From: Enterococcus alcedinis
GTDB lineage: Bacteria > Bacillota > Bacilli > Lactobacillales > Enterococcaceae
Assembly: GCF_014635985.1 (NCBI RefSeq)
Contig: NZ_BMDT01000004.1
Span: 1-64,000, forward strand
Direction: 5' to 3'
Length of the DNA: 64,000 bases
The notes beneath the pieces are model-generated. The model had not been told where the DNA came from and searched no databases. It worked only from the letters and a program-made list of their open reading frames with translations. Made by a program: the position numbers and the translations under genes. The first letter of the stretch is position 1. The number at the start of each line of letters is the position of its first letter. Shown piece after piece: positions 31,333 to 40,088 of this stretch.

Positions 31333-31806
31333 GTGATTATTTTAGAGACGCCAGAAAAAACGGAAGCTCTTGCTGAAATTATTGGTGAAGTGGCGCAAGC
31401 GGGAGAAAATATTGTATTAACAGGTGACTTAGGAGCTGGCAAGACAACACTAACTAAGGGGATTGCTAAAGGTTTAGGCATTGATCAAATGATTAAAAGT
31501 CCGACTTATACGATTATTCGAGAGTATAGCCAAGGACGTTTGCCACTTTATCACATGGATGTTTATCGCGTAGGTGAAGGTGCAAGTGATTTAGGTTTGG
31601 ATGAATATTTTGAAGGGAACGGTCTTTCAGTTATTGAATGGGGCAACTTATTAGAAGCTGACTTACCTGAAATTTATTTAGAAATTGTTCTAACGAAAGA
31701 CGAAGAAGATATGAATAAGCGCTACGTTGATTTTCACGCATATGGTGAAATGGCAAAGGCCTATCAAAAAAGAATCGAAGAGAAATGGAGTCAACGCGAT
31801 GAGTGA
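31333..31806 (+). CDS. tsaE: tRNA threonylcarbamoyladenosine ATPase subunit TsaE
   Basis: 157 residues with the P-loop GDLGAGKT (31-38) and the family segments KSPTYTIIREY and YHMDVYR. TsaE is the ATPase of the TsaBDE complex that completes t6A37 in ANN-decoding tRNAs. The start is GTG 31333 behind AAGGAG. Its end overlaps the next gene by 8 bases. Confidence 0.95.
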   Translation: MIILETPEKTEALAEIIGEVAQAGENIVLTGDLGAGKTTLTKGIAKGLGIDQMIKSPTYTIIREYSQGRLPLYHMDVYRVGEGASDLGLDEYFEGNGLSVIEWGNLLEADLPEIYLEIVLTKDEEDMNKRYVDFHAYGEMAKAYQKRIEEKWSQRDE

Positions 31807-32335
31807 AGAATTAGAATTAACGATTCGAGAAGCAATTCCATCAGATGCAGCTGAATTATTAAAAACTACACGAAAAATTGGGCAAGAAACAGAATTTTTA
31901 GTGATGGATGAAAAAGGAATCAATTTACCTGAGGAATTACTCGCTATTCAATTAGAGGATATTTATGAAAGTTCGAATAATACTCTATTCGTTGCTTTAT
32001 TAGGTGATAAAATTGTTGGAACGGCTTCGCTAAAAGGATCAAATGAAAAACGTATTTCACATATTGTTGAGCTGGGAATTTCGATTTTAAAAGATTACTG
32101 GGGAATGGGTTTAGGCAGTATTTTAATGGAAGAATTACTTTTATGGGCAGAAGAGAATCCCGAAATTTATCGGATAAAATTAACTGTCCAAGAGCAAAAT
32201 ACAGCAGCCATCCGACTTTATGAAAAATTTGGATTTAAAAAAGAAGCGGTCATGGAGCGTGGTGCTCGTGGAAATGATGGACGTTTTTTAAATGTTTTAC
32301 TAATGAGTAAGATGATTCATGAAGTTGAAGGATAA
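31799..32335 (+). CDS. GNAT-family N-acetyltransferase
   Basis: 178 residues with the acetyl-CoA loop ILKDYWGMGLGSILMEELL and the C-terminal NTAAIRLYEKFGFKKE. It starts at ATG 31799, overlapping tsaE, with a GGAG ribosome site inside that gene. An upstream extension in the same frame runs through tsaE and is not credible. The substrate is unknown; it is conserved next to tsaE in related bacteria as far as I recall. Confidence 0.85.
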   Translation: MSEELELTIREAIPSDAAELLKTTRKIGQETEFLVMDEKGINLPEELLAIQLEDIYESSNNTLFVALLGDKIVGTASLKGSNEKRISHIVELGISILKDYWGMGLGSILMEELLLWAEENPEIYRIKLTVQEQNTAAIRLYEKFGFKKEAVMERGARGNDGRFLNVLLMSKMIHEVEG

Positions 32336-32341
32336 AATGAG

Positions 32342-32394
32342 AAAAAGACGCGAACACCGACCGTTTTAAAACGTTGTGTTCGCATCTTTTTTTA
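32342..32394. terminator. Bidirectional terminator
   Basis: AAAAGACGCGAACAC pairs with GTGTTCGCATCTTTT (one mismatch), with an inner CGTTTTAAAACG helix and T-runs on both strands, between convergent genes. Confidence 0.9.
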
Positions 32395-33147
32395 TTATTG
32401 AATCGTTAATTCAACCGGGCAATGGTCACTGCCAGTAATCTCGGTATGAATTTTGGCATCGACTAAGCGATCAATGATATCTTTTGAAGTAAGGAAATAA
32501 TCAATCCGCCAACCGGCATTATTTTTGCGAGCATTGAAGCGGTAACTCCACCAAGAGTAAATGCCTTCAGTATCGGGATAGAAATGGCGGAACGTATCGA
32601 CAAAGCCACTTTCCAATAAAATACCAAATTTTTCGCGTTCTTCGGGTGTAAATCCTGCATTTTTTTGGTTGGTTTTCCAATTTTTTAAGTCGATGTTCTG
32701 GTGAGCGACATTTAAATCACCACACAAAATAACTGGCTTTTCTTGATTTAGTTCAAGCAAGTAGAGACGAAAGGCTTCTTCCCATGACATGCGGTAATCC
32801 AGACGCTTAAGTTCACTTTGAGAATTGGGTGTATAACAAGTGATAACGAAAAATTCTGGATACTCTAACGTGATTACTCGTCCTTCCTGATCGTGTTCAT
32901 CAATTCCAAGTCCATATCGAACAGAAATAGGCTCATGTTTTGTAAAAATTGCGGTACCAGAGTATCCTTTTTTGACAGCATAATTCCAATATTGATAATA
33001 ACCAGGTAAATCGAGTTCGATTTGTCCTTCTTGTAATTTTGTTTCTTGTAGGCAGAAGAAATCAGCATCTAAAGCATTAAAAACTTCCATAAAATTTTTG
33101 CCAACGATTGCGCGCAAACCATTGACGTTCCACGAAATTAGTTTCAT
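32395..33147 (-). CDS. exoA: Exodeoxyribonuclease III (AP endonuclease)
   Basis: 250 residues with the exonuclease III motifs in order: ISWNVNGLRA, LQETKLQ (metal Glu), GDLNVAH and GSDHCPVEL. It cuts at abasic sites and trims 3' ends in base-excision repair, so it acts downstream of ung located 3 kb away. The ribosome site lies in GGGAGCG before the ATG. Confidence 0.95.
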   Translation of the reverse strand: MKLISWNVNGLRAIVGKNFMEVFNALDADFFCLQETKLQEGQIELDLPGYYQYWNYAVKKGYSGTAIFTKHEPISVRYGLGIDEHDQEGRVITLEYPEFFVITCYTPNSQSELKRLDYRMSWEEAFRLYLLELNQEKPVILCGDLNVAHQNIDLKNWKTNQKNAGFTPEEREKFGILLESGFVDTFRHFYPDTEGIYSWWSYRFNARKNNAGWRIDYFLTSKDIIDRLVDAKIHTEITGSDHCPVELTIQ

Positions 33148-33299
33148 CTTAAAATCGCTCCCTTCTTGATTCCTCTTTATTTTAGCGCTTTATTCGACTT
33201 TGTCAAAAGGGAAAGTTCTAGGATTCTATTAAGAAGCCTAGCCATGAAGTGTGGGAAGTGCTAAAATGGGACAGAAGAAACTAAAGGAGTCGGACAAAA

Positions 33300-34202
33300 G
33301 TGAATTTTAAAGATCAATTAATCCAGCAATTTCCAGATTTTATTTTATATAGAGATGAACCGCTACAAAAGTATACCTTTACTGAAACGGGAGGACCTGC
33401 AGATATTTTAGCTTTTCCCAGAACGACAATGGAAGTAAAATTACTCGTTGATTATTGTCGTGAACAAGACATTCCTTGGCTTGTTCTAGGCAACGCTAGT
33501 AATTTAATTGTCCGTGATAGTGGCATTCGTGGTGTTGTTTTAATGTTGCTTGAAATGAAACAGTTAACAATTGAAGATGACCGAATGACCGTTGAGTCTG
33601 GCGCGCGTTTAATTGATGCGAGTGTCGCTGCTTACGAAGCTTCATTGACCGGATTAGAATTCGCTTGTGGGATTCCGGGTAGTGTTGGTGGTGCAGTCTT
33701 TATGAATGCAGGAGCTTATGGTGGTGAGATTAAAGACGTCTTTATTTCGTCAGATGTCTTGTTACCAAATGGTGAAATTGTAACGATGACAAAAGAAGAA
33801 ATGGCTTTTCGTTATCGCCATAGTCACATTCAAGAAATGGGTGGGATTATCTTAACAAGTCGTTTCGGTTTGAAGAAAAGCAAACCATTGCCAATTAAAA
33901 CGATGATGGATGAATTAACTGAACTACGGGAATCGAAACAACCCCTTGAATATCCATCATGCGGTAGTGTATTTAAGCGCCCCGAAGGACACTTCACAGG
34001 GAAACTGGTACAAGATGCTGGTTTACAAGGTTATACAATTGGAGGGGCACAAATTTCGATGAAACATGCCGGTTTTATTGTCAATATTAACAAAGCGACA
34101 GCAACCGATTATATCGAATTGATTGCCCATATCCAAACAGTGATTAAAGAAAAATTTAATGTTGATTTAGAACCTGAAGTTCGAATTATCGGCGAAAACT
34201 AA
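33300..34202 (+). CDS. murB: UDP-N-acetylenolpyruvoylglucosamine reductase
   Basis: 300 residues. It reduces UDP-GlcNAc-enolpyruvate to UDP-MurNAc in peptidoglycan synthesis. FAD-binding residues are in GNASNLIVRDSG; ACGIPGSVGGAVFMNAGAYGGE and the catalytic-serine segment YPSCGSVFKRP are clear, and the protein lacks the extra C-terminal loop of type I MurB. Start GTG 33300, 10 bases after AAGGAG. In streptococci murB is typically directly before potABCD; here 7 kb of other genes lie between. Confidence 0.96.
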   Translation: MNFKDQLIQQFPDFILYRDEPLQKYTFTETGGPADILAFPRTTMEVKLLVDYCREQDIPWLVLGNASNLIVRDSGIRGVVLMLLEMKQLTIEDDRMTVESGARLIDASVAAYEASLTGLEFACGIPGSVGGAVFMNAGAYGGEIKDVFISSDVLLPNGEIVTMTKEEMAFRYRHSHIQEMGGIILTSRFGLKKSKPLPIKTMMDELTELRESKQPLEYPSCGSVFKRPEGHFTGKLVQDAGLQGYTIGGAQISMKHAGFIVNINKATATDYIELIAHIQTVIKEKFNVDLEPEVRIIGEN

Positions 34203-34290
34203 GAAATCGATAATCTTTGATGTTGAGGGGGAATGAACTTAAAAATTTTTCATCAACACTTTTGTAATGATACCTTATTCTCTAAATAGA

Positions 34291-34330
34291 AAAAAACGCA
34301 CGAAAAGTTTAAACTTTTCGTGCGTTTTTT
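34291..34330. terminator. Perfect 40-bp palindromic bidirectional terminator
   Basis: A 20-bp arm starting AAAAAACGCACG is followed directly by its exact reverse complement, giving A/T runs on both sides. It separates murB from the convergent GntR gene. Confidence 0.95.
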
Positions 34331-34340
34331 TGATTCTATC

Positions 34341-35051
34341 TCATTCAATAACGTCTAAAACAGAATAACTGCGTTGATCATAGCGATTACGACTACGGGA
34401 ATACTCAATTGGTTGCCCATCCTTTAAGTAGACGATTTGCTCCACTTCTAAAATAGGATCGGATGCTTCACAATTTAAATAAGTTTTATCCAATTGATCC
34501 GCTTTATCAGCCTTAAGTTTACGGTAAGCACCAGCAAAAGTAATACCTAGTTGCTGGTGCAAATACTCATAGATTGATTTTTCTAAAATACTTGGATTTA
34601 AATCAGGAACCAACTCAGTGGGCATATAAGTATGCTCTAAAACATAAGGGGCACCATCGAGTAGGCGTAAACGAATAATTTTATAGACTGGTTTATGCTT
34701 ATCTAGAAGAAGTTTCTCACGAATTAAATCATCCGGAAATTTAACTTCAAATGTAATGATTTGGCTTGTTAAGTTTCGGTCTTTCATCTGTTGACTAAGT
34801 CCATCATATTCGGTGGCGGAATAATTTTCAGATCCCCAAACACCTCGTTTTAACACACGGGTGCCTGCACCACGCTGACTATAAACAAGGCCCTCCATTG
34901 CTAAAATATTAATTGATTTTTTGATTGTTACACGACTGACCTGAAATTCTTCGACCAATTCAATTTGATTCGGCAAAAGTGAATCAGGAGGATAGATGCC
35001 GTCTGCAATTCTTTTTCGTAAAATATTTGCAATTTTTTCGTATTTCGTCAA
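34341..35051 (-). CDS. GntR/HutC-family regulator with UTRA domain
   Basis: 236 residues: winged HTH (about 1-68; PNQIELVEEFQVSRVTIKKSINILAMEGLV) and a UTRA effector domain (about 90-230; YKIIRLRLLDGAPYVLEHTYMP). It lies 67 bases after the EIIC gene on the same strand and likely senses the phosphorylated beta-glucoside, controlling both EIIC and the divergent GH1 gene. Confidence 0.88.
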   Translation of the reverse strand: MTKYEKIANILRKRIADGIYPPDSLLPNQIELVEEFQVSRVTIKKSINILAMEGLVYSQRGAGTRVLKRGVWGSENYSATEYDGLSQQMKDRNLTSQIITFEVKFPDDLIREKLLLDKHKPVYKIIRLRLLDGAPYVLEHTYMPTELVPDLNPSILEKSIYEYLHQQLGITFAGAYRKLKADKADQLDKTYLNCEASDPILEVEQIVYLKDGQPIEYSRSRNRYDQRSYSVLDVIE

Positions 35052-35118
35052 GACAATAAGCCACCTTTCATGACTCTATTATATAGAAAGGGGACCATTT
35101 AAACAATTGAATTTCAAA

Positions 35119-36390
35119 TTATGCAAGGGAATTGAATTGTTGCTTGTCTAAGATTTTTAAAAACGGGAACCAAATTAAACCAACAATCAAGCAATCGACA
35201 ATTTGTAGCAACCCACCTAGAATGGAATTAGTGGCTAAAATACCATTGATGACAATCGGAACCGTCCAAGGAATCGCTACTCCGGTTGGGGCTGGTACAA
35301 GACCAATTGCCATTACAAAATAATTGATGCTCGTGACAACGAGGGGAGCAAGTAACCAAGGGATAAAAATCGTCGCATTCATAACAATTGGTAAGCCGAA
35401 AATAGCGGGCTCATTCACATTAAAAATACCAGGAGCTAACGCAAGTCGACCGACGTCTTTTAATTGCTTACTTCTCATGAAAAAGGCCATCAATAAAACG
35501 ACAGATAATGTCATACCAGAACCACCTAAACCAACAGTAAAAATCTCCATAAAAGGCTTAGTTACAATATGTGGTAAAGCTTCGCCTGCTTTGTAAGCAT
35601 CTAAATTTTCTAACATTAGCGTATTCCAAATTGGATCCATTACTGAATTAATGATGACTTGACCATGCAATCCGAAAAACCAAAGAAATTGAACAAAGAA
35701 AAGTGCGACAAGAGTAGCAGGTAAACCACTCCCTAGACCCATTAATGGTTTTTGAATCATTTCATAGACTAAATCATGAAGATTTTGGTTAAATATTCCT
35801 GTCATCACCGCATTAATTACTAGAAAAATAGTTAAAGTTAAAATTGCTGGGATTAAAGCGGCAAATGACTTTGAAACAGCTGGTGGAACACCTTCGGGCA
35901 TGTTAATTTGCCATCCTTTTTTAGTGATTCTTGAAAATAATTCAGCTGCTAAAAAAGCAGCAATCATACCAATAAACATCCCTTTCGCGCCTAAACGATC
36001 TAAAGAAAGTACGCCATTGACAATCGTTTCATCTTCTAAAGTAATAAAAAAAGGAGTAACCATTAAAAATGCGGTCAAAGAAACTGCACCACCAAAGATT
36101 CCTTCAACCTCATAGGATTTACTCAAATAATACCCAATACCAAAAGTTACAAAAATCGTCATAATACTCATCGTAGCATTTTGGCCATTTCCAAATAGCT
36201 CTGCTAATGTTTCTTTTGTTTGAGTACTGAAGAAGGGTAAATTATTTAATACAACGATGATTGAACCAAACATCGTTAAGGGAAAAGAAAGCATAAAAGC
36301 GTCTCTTAAAACACTTAAATAACGATTATTACCTAACTTATTTGCAACAGGCATTATTTTTGTAGCTAATTTATCCATAAAATTATTCAT
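35119..36390 (-). CDS. PTS EIIC, lactose/cellobiose family
   Basis: 423 residues with about ten hydrophobic segments and the cellobiose EIIC pattern (MDKLATKIMPVANKLGNNRYLSVLRDAF, GIFNVNEPAIFGLPIVMN). It imports and phosphorylates a beta-glucoside with help from EIIA and EIIB, but neither is encoded here, so they must be borrowed from another locus. The gene is divergent from a GH1 phospho-beta-glucosidase. An AAAGGAGA site precedes the ATG. Confidence 0.9.
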   Translation of the reverse strand: MNNFMDKLATKIMPVANKLGNNRYLSVLRDAFMLSFPLTMFGSIIVVLNNLPFFSTQTKETLAELFGNGQNATMSIMTIFVTFGIGYYLSKSYEVEGIFGGAVSLTAFLMVTPFFITLEDETIVNGVLSLDRLGAKGMFIGMIAAFLAAELFSRITKKGWQINMPEGVPPAVSKSFAALIPAILTLTIFLVINAVMTGIFNQNLHDLVYEMIQKPLMGLGSGLPATLVALFFVQFLWFFGLHGQVIINSVMDPIWNTLMLENLDAYKAGEALPHIVTKPFMEIFTVGLGGSGMTLSVVLLMAFFMRSKQLKDVGRLALAPGIFNVNEPAIFGLPIVMNATIFIPWLLAPLVVTSINYFVMAIGLVPAPTGVAIPWTVPIVINGILATNSILGGLLQIVDCLIVGLIWFPFLKILDKQQFNSLA

Positions 36391-36443
36391 TTCTCATTCT
36401 CTCCTTTAATAAATAAATGTCCTAAATTACTAAAAAATAGTTT

Positions 36444-36457
36444 TGAAATCGATTTCA
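36444..36457. promoter_or_regulatory. Consensus cre site inside a 20-bp palindrome
   Basis: TGAAATCGATTTCA fits every position of TGWAANCGNTNWCA and is the core of a perfect palindrome at 36441-36460. It lies between the divergent EIIC and GH1 genes, nearer to EIIC, so CcpA can repress at least the EIIC side. Confidence 0.85.
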
Positions 36458-36486
36458 AAATCATTGTAGCACTTTATTTTATAAAT

Positions 36487-36494
36487 GACTAGTC
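36487..36494. promoter_or_regulatory. Possible GntR operator
   Basis: GACTAGTC is a perfect 8-bp palindrome 18 bases upstream of the GH1 -35 box. HutC-type GntR proteins bind short palindromes of this kind, but no second copy is evident. Confidence 0.3.
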
Positions 36495-36511
36495 TTTTAT
36501 CGATTAAAGTA

Positions 36512-36539
36512 TTGTCATTTTTAGAGTGTGGTGTATAAT
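36512..36539 (+). promoter_or_regulatory. Promoter of the GH1 gene
   Basis: TTGTCA and TATAAT with a 16-base spacer, 32 bases before the start codon. Confidence 0.7.
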
Positions 36540-36571
36540 AGAGTAAAATCATAGACAGGGGCGATTTAGAA

Positions 36572-37969
36572 ATGAAAAAATATCAATTTCCAGAAAATTT
36601 TTGGTGGGGATCAGCTGCAAGTGGACCTCAAACAGAAGGAAGATTAGCTGATGATGGGAAAGGAGATAGCATCTGGGATCAGTGGTTTAAAGAGTCACCA
36701 GAGCGTTTCTTTAACCAAGTTGGTCCAGAAAAAACATCACAATTTTTAACGAAATACAAAGAAGATATCCAATTAATGAAAGCAACGGGGCATACCTCTT
36801 ACCGTACGAGTATTCAGTGGAGCCGTTTAATCCCAGAAGGAACAGGGGCTGTGAATCTGAAAGCTATTGAATTTTATAATGGGGTAATTGATGAATTATT
36901 GGCGAATGATATTGAACCATTTATTAATTTATTCCATTTTGATATGCCAATGAAGTTACAAGAACAAGGTGGTTGGCTCAATCGTAAAACGGTGGAAGCT
37001 TATGTTGTTTTTGCAGAAACATGCTTTAAGTTATTTGGTGACCGCGTGAAAAAGTGGTTTACTCATAATGAGCCAATCGTTCCAGTTGAGGGAGGGTATC
37101 TATATGACTTCCATTATCCAAATCATATTAATATGAGAGAAGCTGTTCAAGTTGGTTACCATGAAAACTTGGCGAGTGCGATGGCAATTAAAGCGTATCA
37201 CCAACTAGAATTAGACGGTGAAATTGGAATTATTTTGAATTTAACACCAAGTTATCCACGAGATGCCGAAAACCCAGCCGATGTGAAAGCCGCAAACTAT
37301 GCAGATCTATTTTTCAACCGTTCTTTTTTAGATCCAGCGATTAAAGGGGAATTCCCAAGCGAGCTCGTAGCAGTCATTAAAGAATTGGGGATATTACCAG
37401 AAGTGATGGCAGGTGATTTGGAACTAATTAAGGAGAATACGATTGATCTACTAGGAATAAATTATTATCAACCACGTCGTATTAAAGCAAAAGAAAGTGA
37501 CGTCGATCATACTCATGGACCGATGCCGGATGATTATTTTGATAACTATGAAATGCCTGGAAGAAAAATGAATCCTTATCGCGGTTGGGAGATTTATGAA
37601 AAAGGAATTTATGATATTTTAACGAATGTTCGAGAAAATTATGGGAATATTCGTTGTTATATTTCAGAAAATGGTATGGGTGTCGAAGGGGAAGAGCAAT
37701 ATATAGATGCCCAAGGTGCTATTCAAGATGATTATCGTATTGAGTTTGTCAAAGATCATTTGAAATATATACATCAAGCAATCCAGGAAGGTAGTAATGT
37801 GCAAGGATATCATATGTGGACTTGTATGGATAATTGGTCATGGATGAACGCTTATAAAAATCGATATGGCTTTATTGCAGTTGATTTGGCTCAAGATGGC
37901 AAAAGAACAATTAAGAAAAGTGGCCATTGGTTCAAGACGGTTTCTGACTTAAATGGTTTTGAAGATTAA
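36572..37969 (+). CDS. 6-phospho-beta-glucosidase, GH1
   Basis: 465 residues, a complete GH1 barrel: N-terminal FPENFWWGSAASGPQTEG, acid/base Glu167 in THNEP and nucleophile Glu366 in ISENG. The C-terminal TIKKSGHWFK segment (Ser and Lys) fits the phosphate-binding residues of 6-phospho-glycosidases, and the PTS EIIC next door supplies phosphorylated substrate. It hydrolyses the imported beta-glucoside-6-phosphate in the cytoplasm. Divergent from EIIC. Confidence 0.9.
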   Translation: MKKYQFPENFWWGSAASGPQTEGRLADDGKGDSIWDQWFKESPERFFNQVGPEKTSQFLTKYKEDIQLMKATGHTSYRTSIQWSRLIPEGTGAVNLKAIEFYNGVIDELLANDIEPFINLFHFDMPMKLQEQGGWLNRKTVEAYVVFAETCFKLFGDRVKKWFTHNEPIVPVEGGYLYDFHYPNHINMREAVQVGYHENLASAMAIKAYHQLELDGEIGIILNLTPSYPRDAENPADVKAANYADLFFNRSFLDPAIKGEFPSELVAVIKELGILPEVMAGDLELIKENTIDLLGINYYQPRRIKAKESDVDHTHGPMPDDYFDNYEMPGRKMNPYRGWEIYEKGIYDILTNVRENYGNIRCYISENGMGVEGEEQYIDAQGAIQDDYRIEFVKDHLKYIHQAIQEGSNVQGYHMWTCMDNWSWMNAYKNRYGFIAVDLAQDGKRTIKKSGHWFKTVSDLNGFED

Positions 37970-38056
37970 ACGCTAGGTTATTTAGGGTATTAGGTATTCA
38001 AAGGAAAACGAGATGTCGTTTCTTTTCGGCACCTTTTGTAGCATTAATCATTAAAT

Positions 38057-38094
38057 AAAAAAACGGTAGAGAAATGATTCTCTACCGTTTTTTT
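38057..38094. terminator. Bidirectional terminator
   Basis: AAACGGTAGAGA pairs with TCTCTACCGTTT, flanked by A and T runs, between the GH1 gene and the convergent ECF gene. Confidence 0.92.
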
Positions 38095-38118
38095 TATTTA
38101 TTTACTGTGAAAAGTTGA

Positions 38119-38766
38119 TTATTCAGAAAAGTCACGACGCGCCATAAATTTCAGTAAGACGGAAGCGACAGCTGCTGTTGCAAGACCTGCAACAATAGCC
38201 TCGGGGATTCCTTGGACAAAAATGACGGAGATAATCGCGGCGTAAACGGCATCGCCGGCTTTACCTAGTACTTCTGAATATTCTGGTTTGAATAAAAAGT
38301 AGATAAAATTCATAACTAAAATGGTATTTGTTAATCCACCAGCCAATCCAGCTAGGAAGAGACCGAATGCTTTCCCTTTATTTTTGAAGATTTTCTTACT
38401 CCATAAATAAACAAAGTAAGGAACAACCCCAATTAAGATACGGGGAATAAAAGCGACCAATAATGCTTTCCAACTTCCGCTGTCTGTTGTACCAAGTGGG
38501 GCAATAAAAGGCGAGAAGACGAAGGACATTGGCGTAATAATAATGGTGCTTCGAATCATACTAATCAAGCCAAAGCAACCACCTAAAAATCCACCTATTT
38601 TCGGACCTAAAACAATCGAAGCAATAATGACTGGAATGTGTAACGTTGTGGCATTGATTGGTCCCAGTGGAATAAATCCTAGAAATGGTACACTAGTAAG
38701 TAAAATTAAGACGCTCAAAAAAAGAGCAGTTAAGACGAGTTGAAAGGTTTTTTCTTTATTCTTCAT
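38119..38766 (-). CDS. panT: ECF transporter S component, probably pantothenate
   Basis: 215 residues with five to six hydrophobic segments and the ECF S-component opening (LTALFLSVLILLTSVPFLGFIPLGPINATTLHIPVIIASIVLGPKIGGFLGG). It binds the vitamin and docks on the shared EcfAAT energising module encoded elsewhere. It is the last gene of a unit with coaB and coaC, the enzymes that carry phosphopantothenate to phosphopantetheine, so pantothenate is the likely substrate. Confidence 0.78.
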   Translation of the reverse strand: MKNKEKTFQLVLTALFLSVLILLTSVPFLGFIPLGPINATTLHIPVIIASIVLGPKIGGFLGGCFGLISMIRSTIIITPMSFVFSPFIAPLGTTDSGSWKALLVAFIPRILIGVVPYFVYLWSKKIFKNKGKAFGLFLAGLAGGLTNTILVMNFIYFLFKPEYSEVLGKAGDAVYAAIISVIFVQGIPEAIVAGLATAAVASVLLKFMARRDFSE

Positions 38767-38776
38767 AGAGGACTCC

Positions 38777-39325
38777 TTACGGGTTTAAAGTTTGAGTGAT
38801 GCGCTGAATGATTGTTTCAACAGTTGCGAGTGCACCAGGGCCATAGTCACCACATGCAAGCAATGCTTCACGTGGTTCAATTTCAATAAAACCATCAGCC
38901 TTTAAAGTCGCTAAATTTCGTTGAACGGCAGGATTTAAATACATGTAGGTATTCATTGCAGGAGCAATCAGTCGTGGCACATGATCTTCTAAGGCGAGCG
39001 AGACAGTTGAAAGGATGTCATCGGCAATCCCATTTGCTAGTTTCCCAACTGTATTTGCACTGGCAGGTGCAACGATAAATAAATCGGCACGTTTAGCCAG
39101 TTCAATATGGTTGATTTTTTCAGGTATTTCTTCGGCCATCACGTCGGTATGAACGCGACGTTTGGACAAAGATTGTAAGGTTAAAGGCGTGATAAATGCT
39201 TGACTACTTTGGGTCATTACCACATCGACTGCATAGCCAAGTTTGGTTAATTCATTGGTTAAATCGGCGGCTTTATAGGCAGAGATACTACCTGAAACGC
39301 CGAGTAAAATATGTTTTTGAGTCAT
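38777..39325 (-). CDS. coaC: Phosphopantothenoylcysteine decarboxylase
   Basis: 182 residues of the HFCD flavoprotein family: LLGVSGSISAYKAADLT at the N-terminus, the ASANTVGKLANGIADD flavin loop, PAMNTYMY, and the ACGDYGPGA substrate-recognition region. It decarboxylates 4'-phosphopantothenoyl-cysteine in CoA synthesis. CoaB is a separate protein one base upstream, as in streptococci and enterococci and unlike the fused CoaBC of most bacteria. Confidence 0.93.
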   Translation of the reverse strand: MTQKHILLGVSGSISAYKAADLTNELTKLGYAVDVVMTQSSQAFITPLTLQSLSKRRVHTDVMAEEIPEKINHIELAKRADLFIVAPASANTVGKLANGIADDILSTVSLALEDHVPRLIAPAMNTYMYLNPAVQRNLATLKADGFIEIEPREALLACGDYGPGALATVETIIQRITQTLNP

Positions 39326-39326
39326 G

Positions 39327-40088
39327 TTAATCCACTCCTTTTGTGTTTAAAGCGGTTAAAATCAAGCTAGCAATCTGTTCTTTCGTCGTCGCTTCGCCAA
39401 CCAGGTTCCCCTTATGATCTAATAAATAGCCGAGGTGTTGATCGCCTTGAATCGACTGCAAGTCGTTCGCTAAAACGAAATCGCCGTTATTTTTTTTCAT
39501 GCTTGTCATCGCAACGTTGAACAGTTCTTCTTTCGAAACATCAACTAGTAATTTGAAGCTAACGAGCATCGTCTGAGGTTGGATTTGTTTAATGAGTTGA
39601 ATGACTTTGGGATTTTTCTTTAAAGTTAAAAATAAATAATCCGTATTTGAGGAAATCTTGCTTGTGTTTGTTGCTTCTGATTTCTCTATTAATTGGATTA
39701 ACTGTTCTGTCGTAACGGGTAAATTTGTTTGTGCCAATTGTTGGTTTAGCGCTTCAGTAAAAGCTTCGATAGAGTAGCTAGTCGCAGGCGTAAAGTCGCT
39801 AACTGCCATGCTATGAATCACTGCATCGTACGAATTGGTTTCAAGTAAGTGTGTTAACTGTGTTGCTAGTTGTTGCGTATCCTCAATTAAATAGATTTTT
39901 AAATTTTCTTGCGTAATTGGTTTGGATGCACTAAGGGTCGTAATATAATCGACTTGAATGCCTTGTTCAAGCGCTTTTGTAGCAATTAAATAACCGAGTT
40001 TACCAGTCGAGTGGTTGGTAATGGAACGGACTTGATCAATTTTTTCAGACGTTCCTCCGGCTGTGATAAGTATTCTTTTCATATCCAT
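39327..40088 (-). CDS. coaB: Phosphopantothenate-cysteine ligase
   Basis: 253 residues. The start MKRILITAGGTSEKIDQVRSITNHSTGKLG is that of stand-alone CoaB, and the Rossmann-like domain follows. It ligates cysteine to 4'-phosphopantothenate. The ATG directly follows the stop of the oxidoreductase gene (TAA-ATG), so it is translationally coupled; a second in-frame ATG lies two codons on. Confidence 0.92.
   Translation of the reverse strand: MDMKRILITAGGTSEKIDQVRSITNHSTGKLGYLIATKALEQGIQVDYITTLSASKPITQENLKIYLIEDTQQLATQLTHLLETNSYDAVIHSMAVSDFTPATSYSIEAFTEALNQQLAQTNLPVTTEQLIQLIEKSEATNTSKISSNTDYLFLTLKKNPKVIQLIKQIQPQTMLVSFKLLVDVSKEELFNVAMTSMKKNNGDFVLANDLQSIQGDQHLGYLLDHKGNLVGEATTKEQIASLILTALNTKGVD

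Noticed and set aside
31727-31798. Upstream extension of the second GNAT gene
   Set aside because: It would read back through tsaE in another frame without a ribosome site; ATG 31799 has one.
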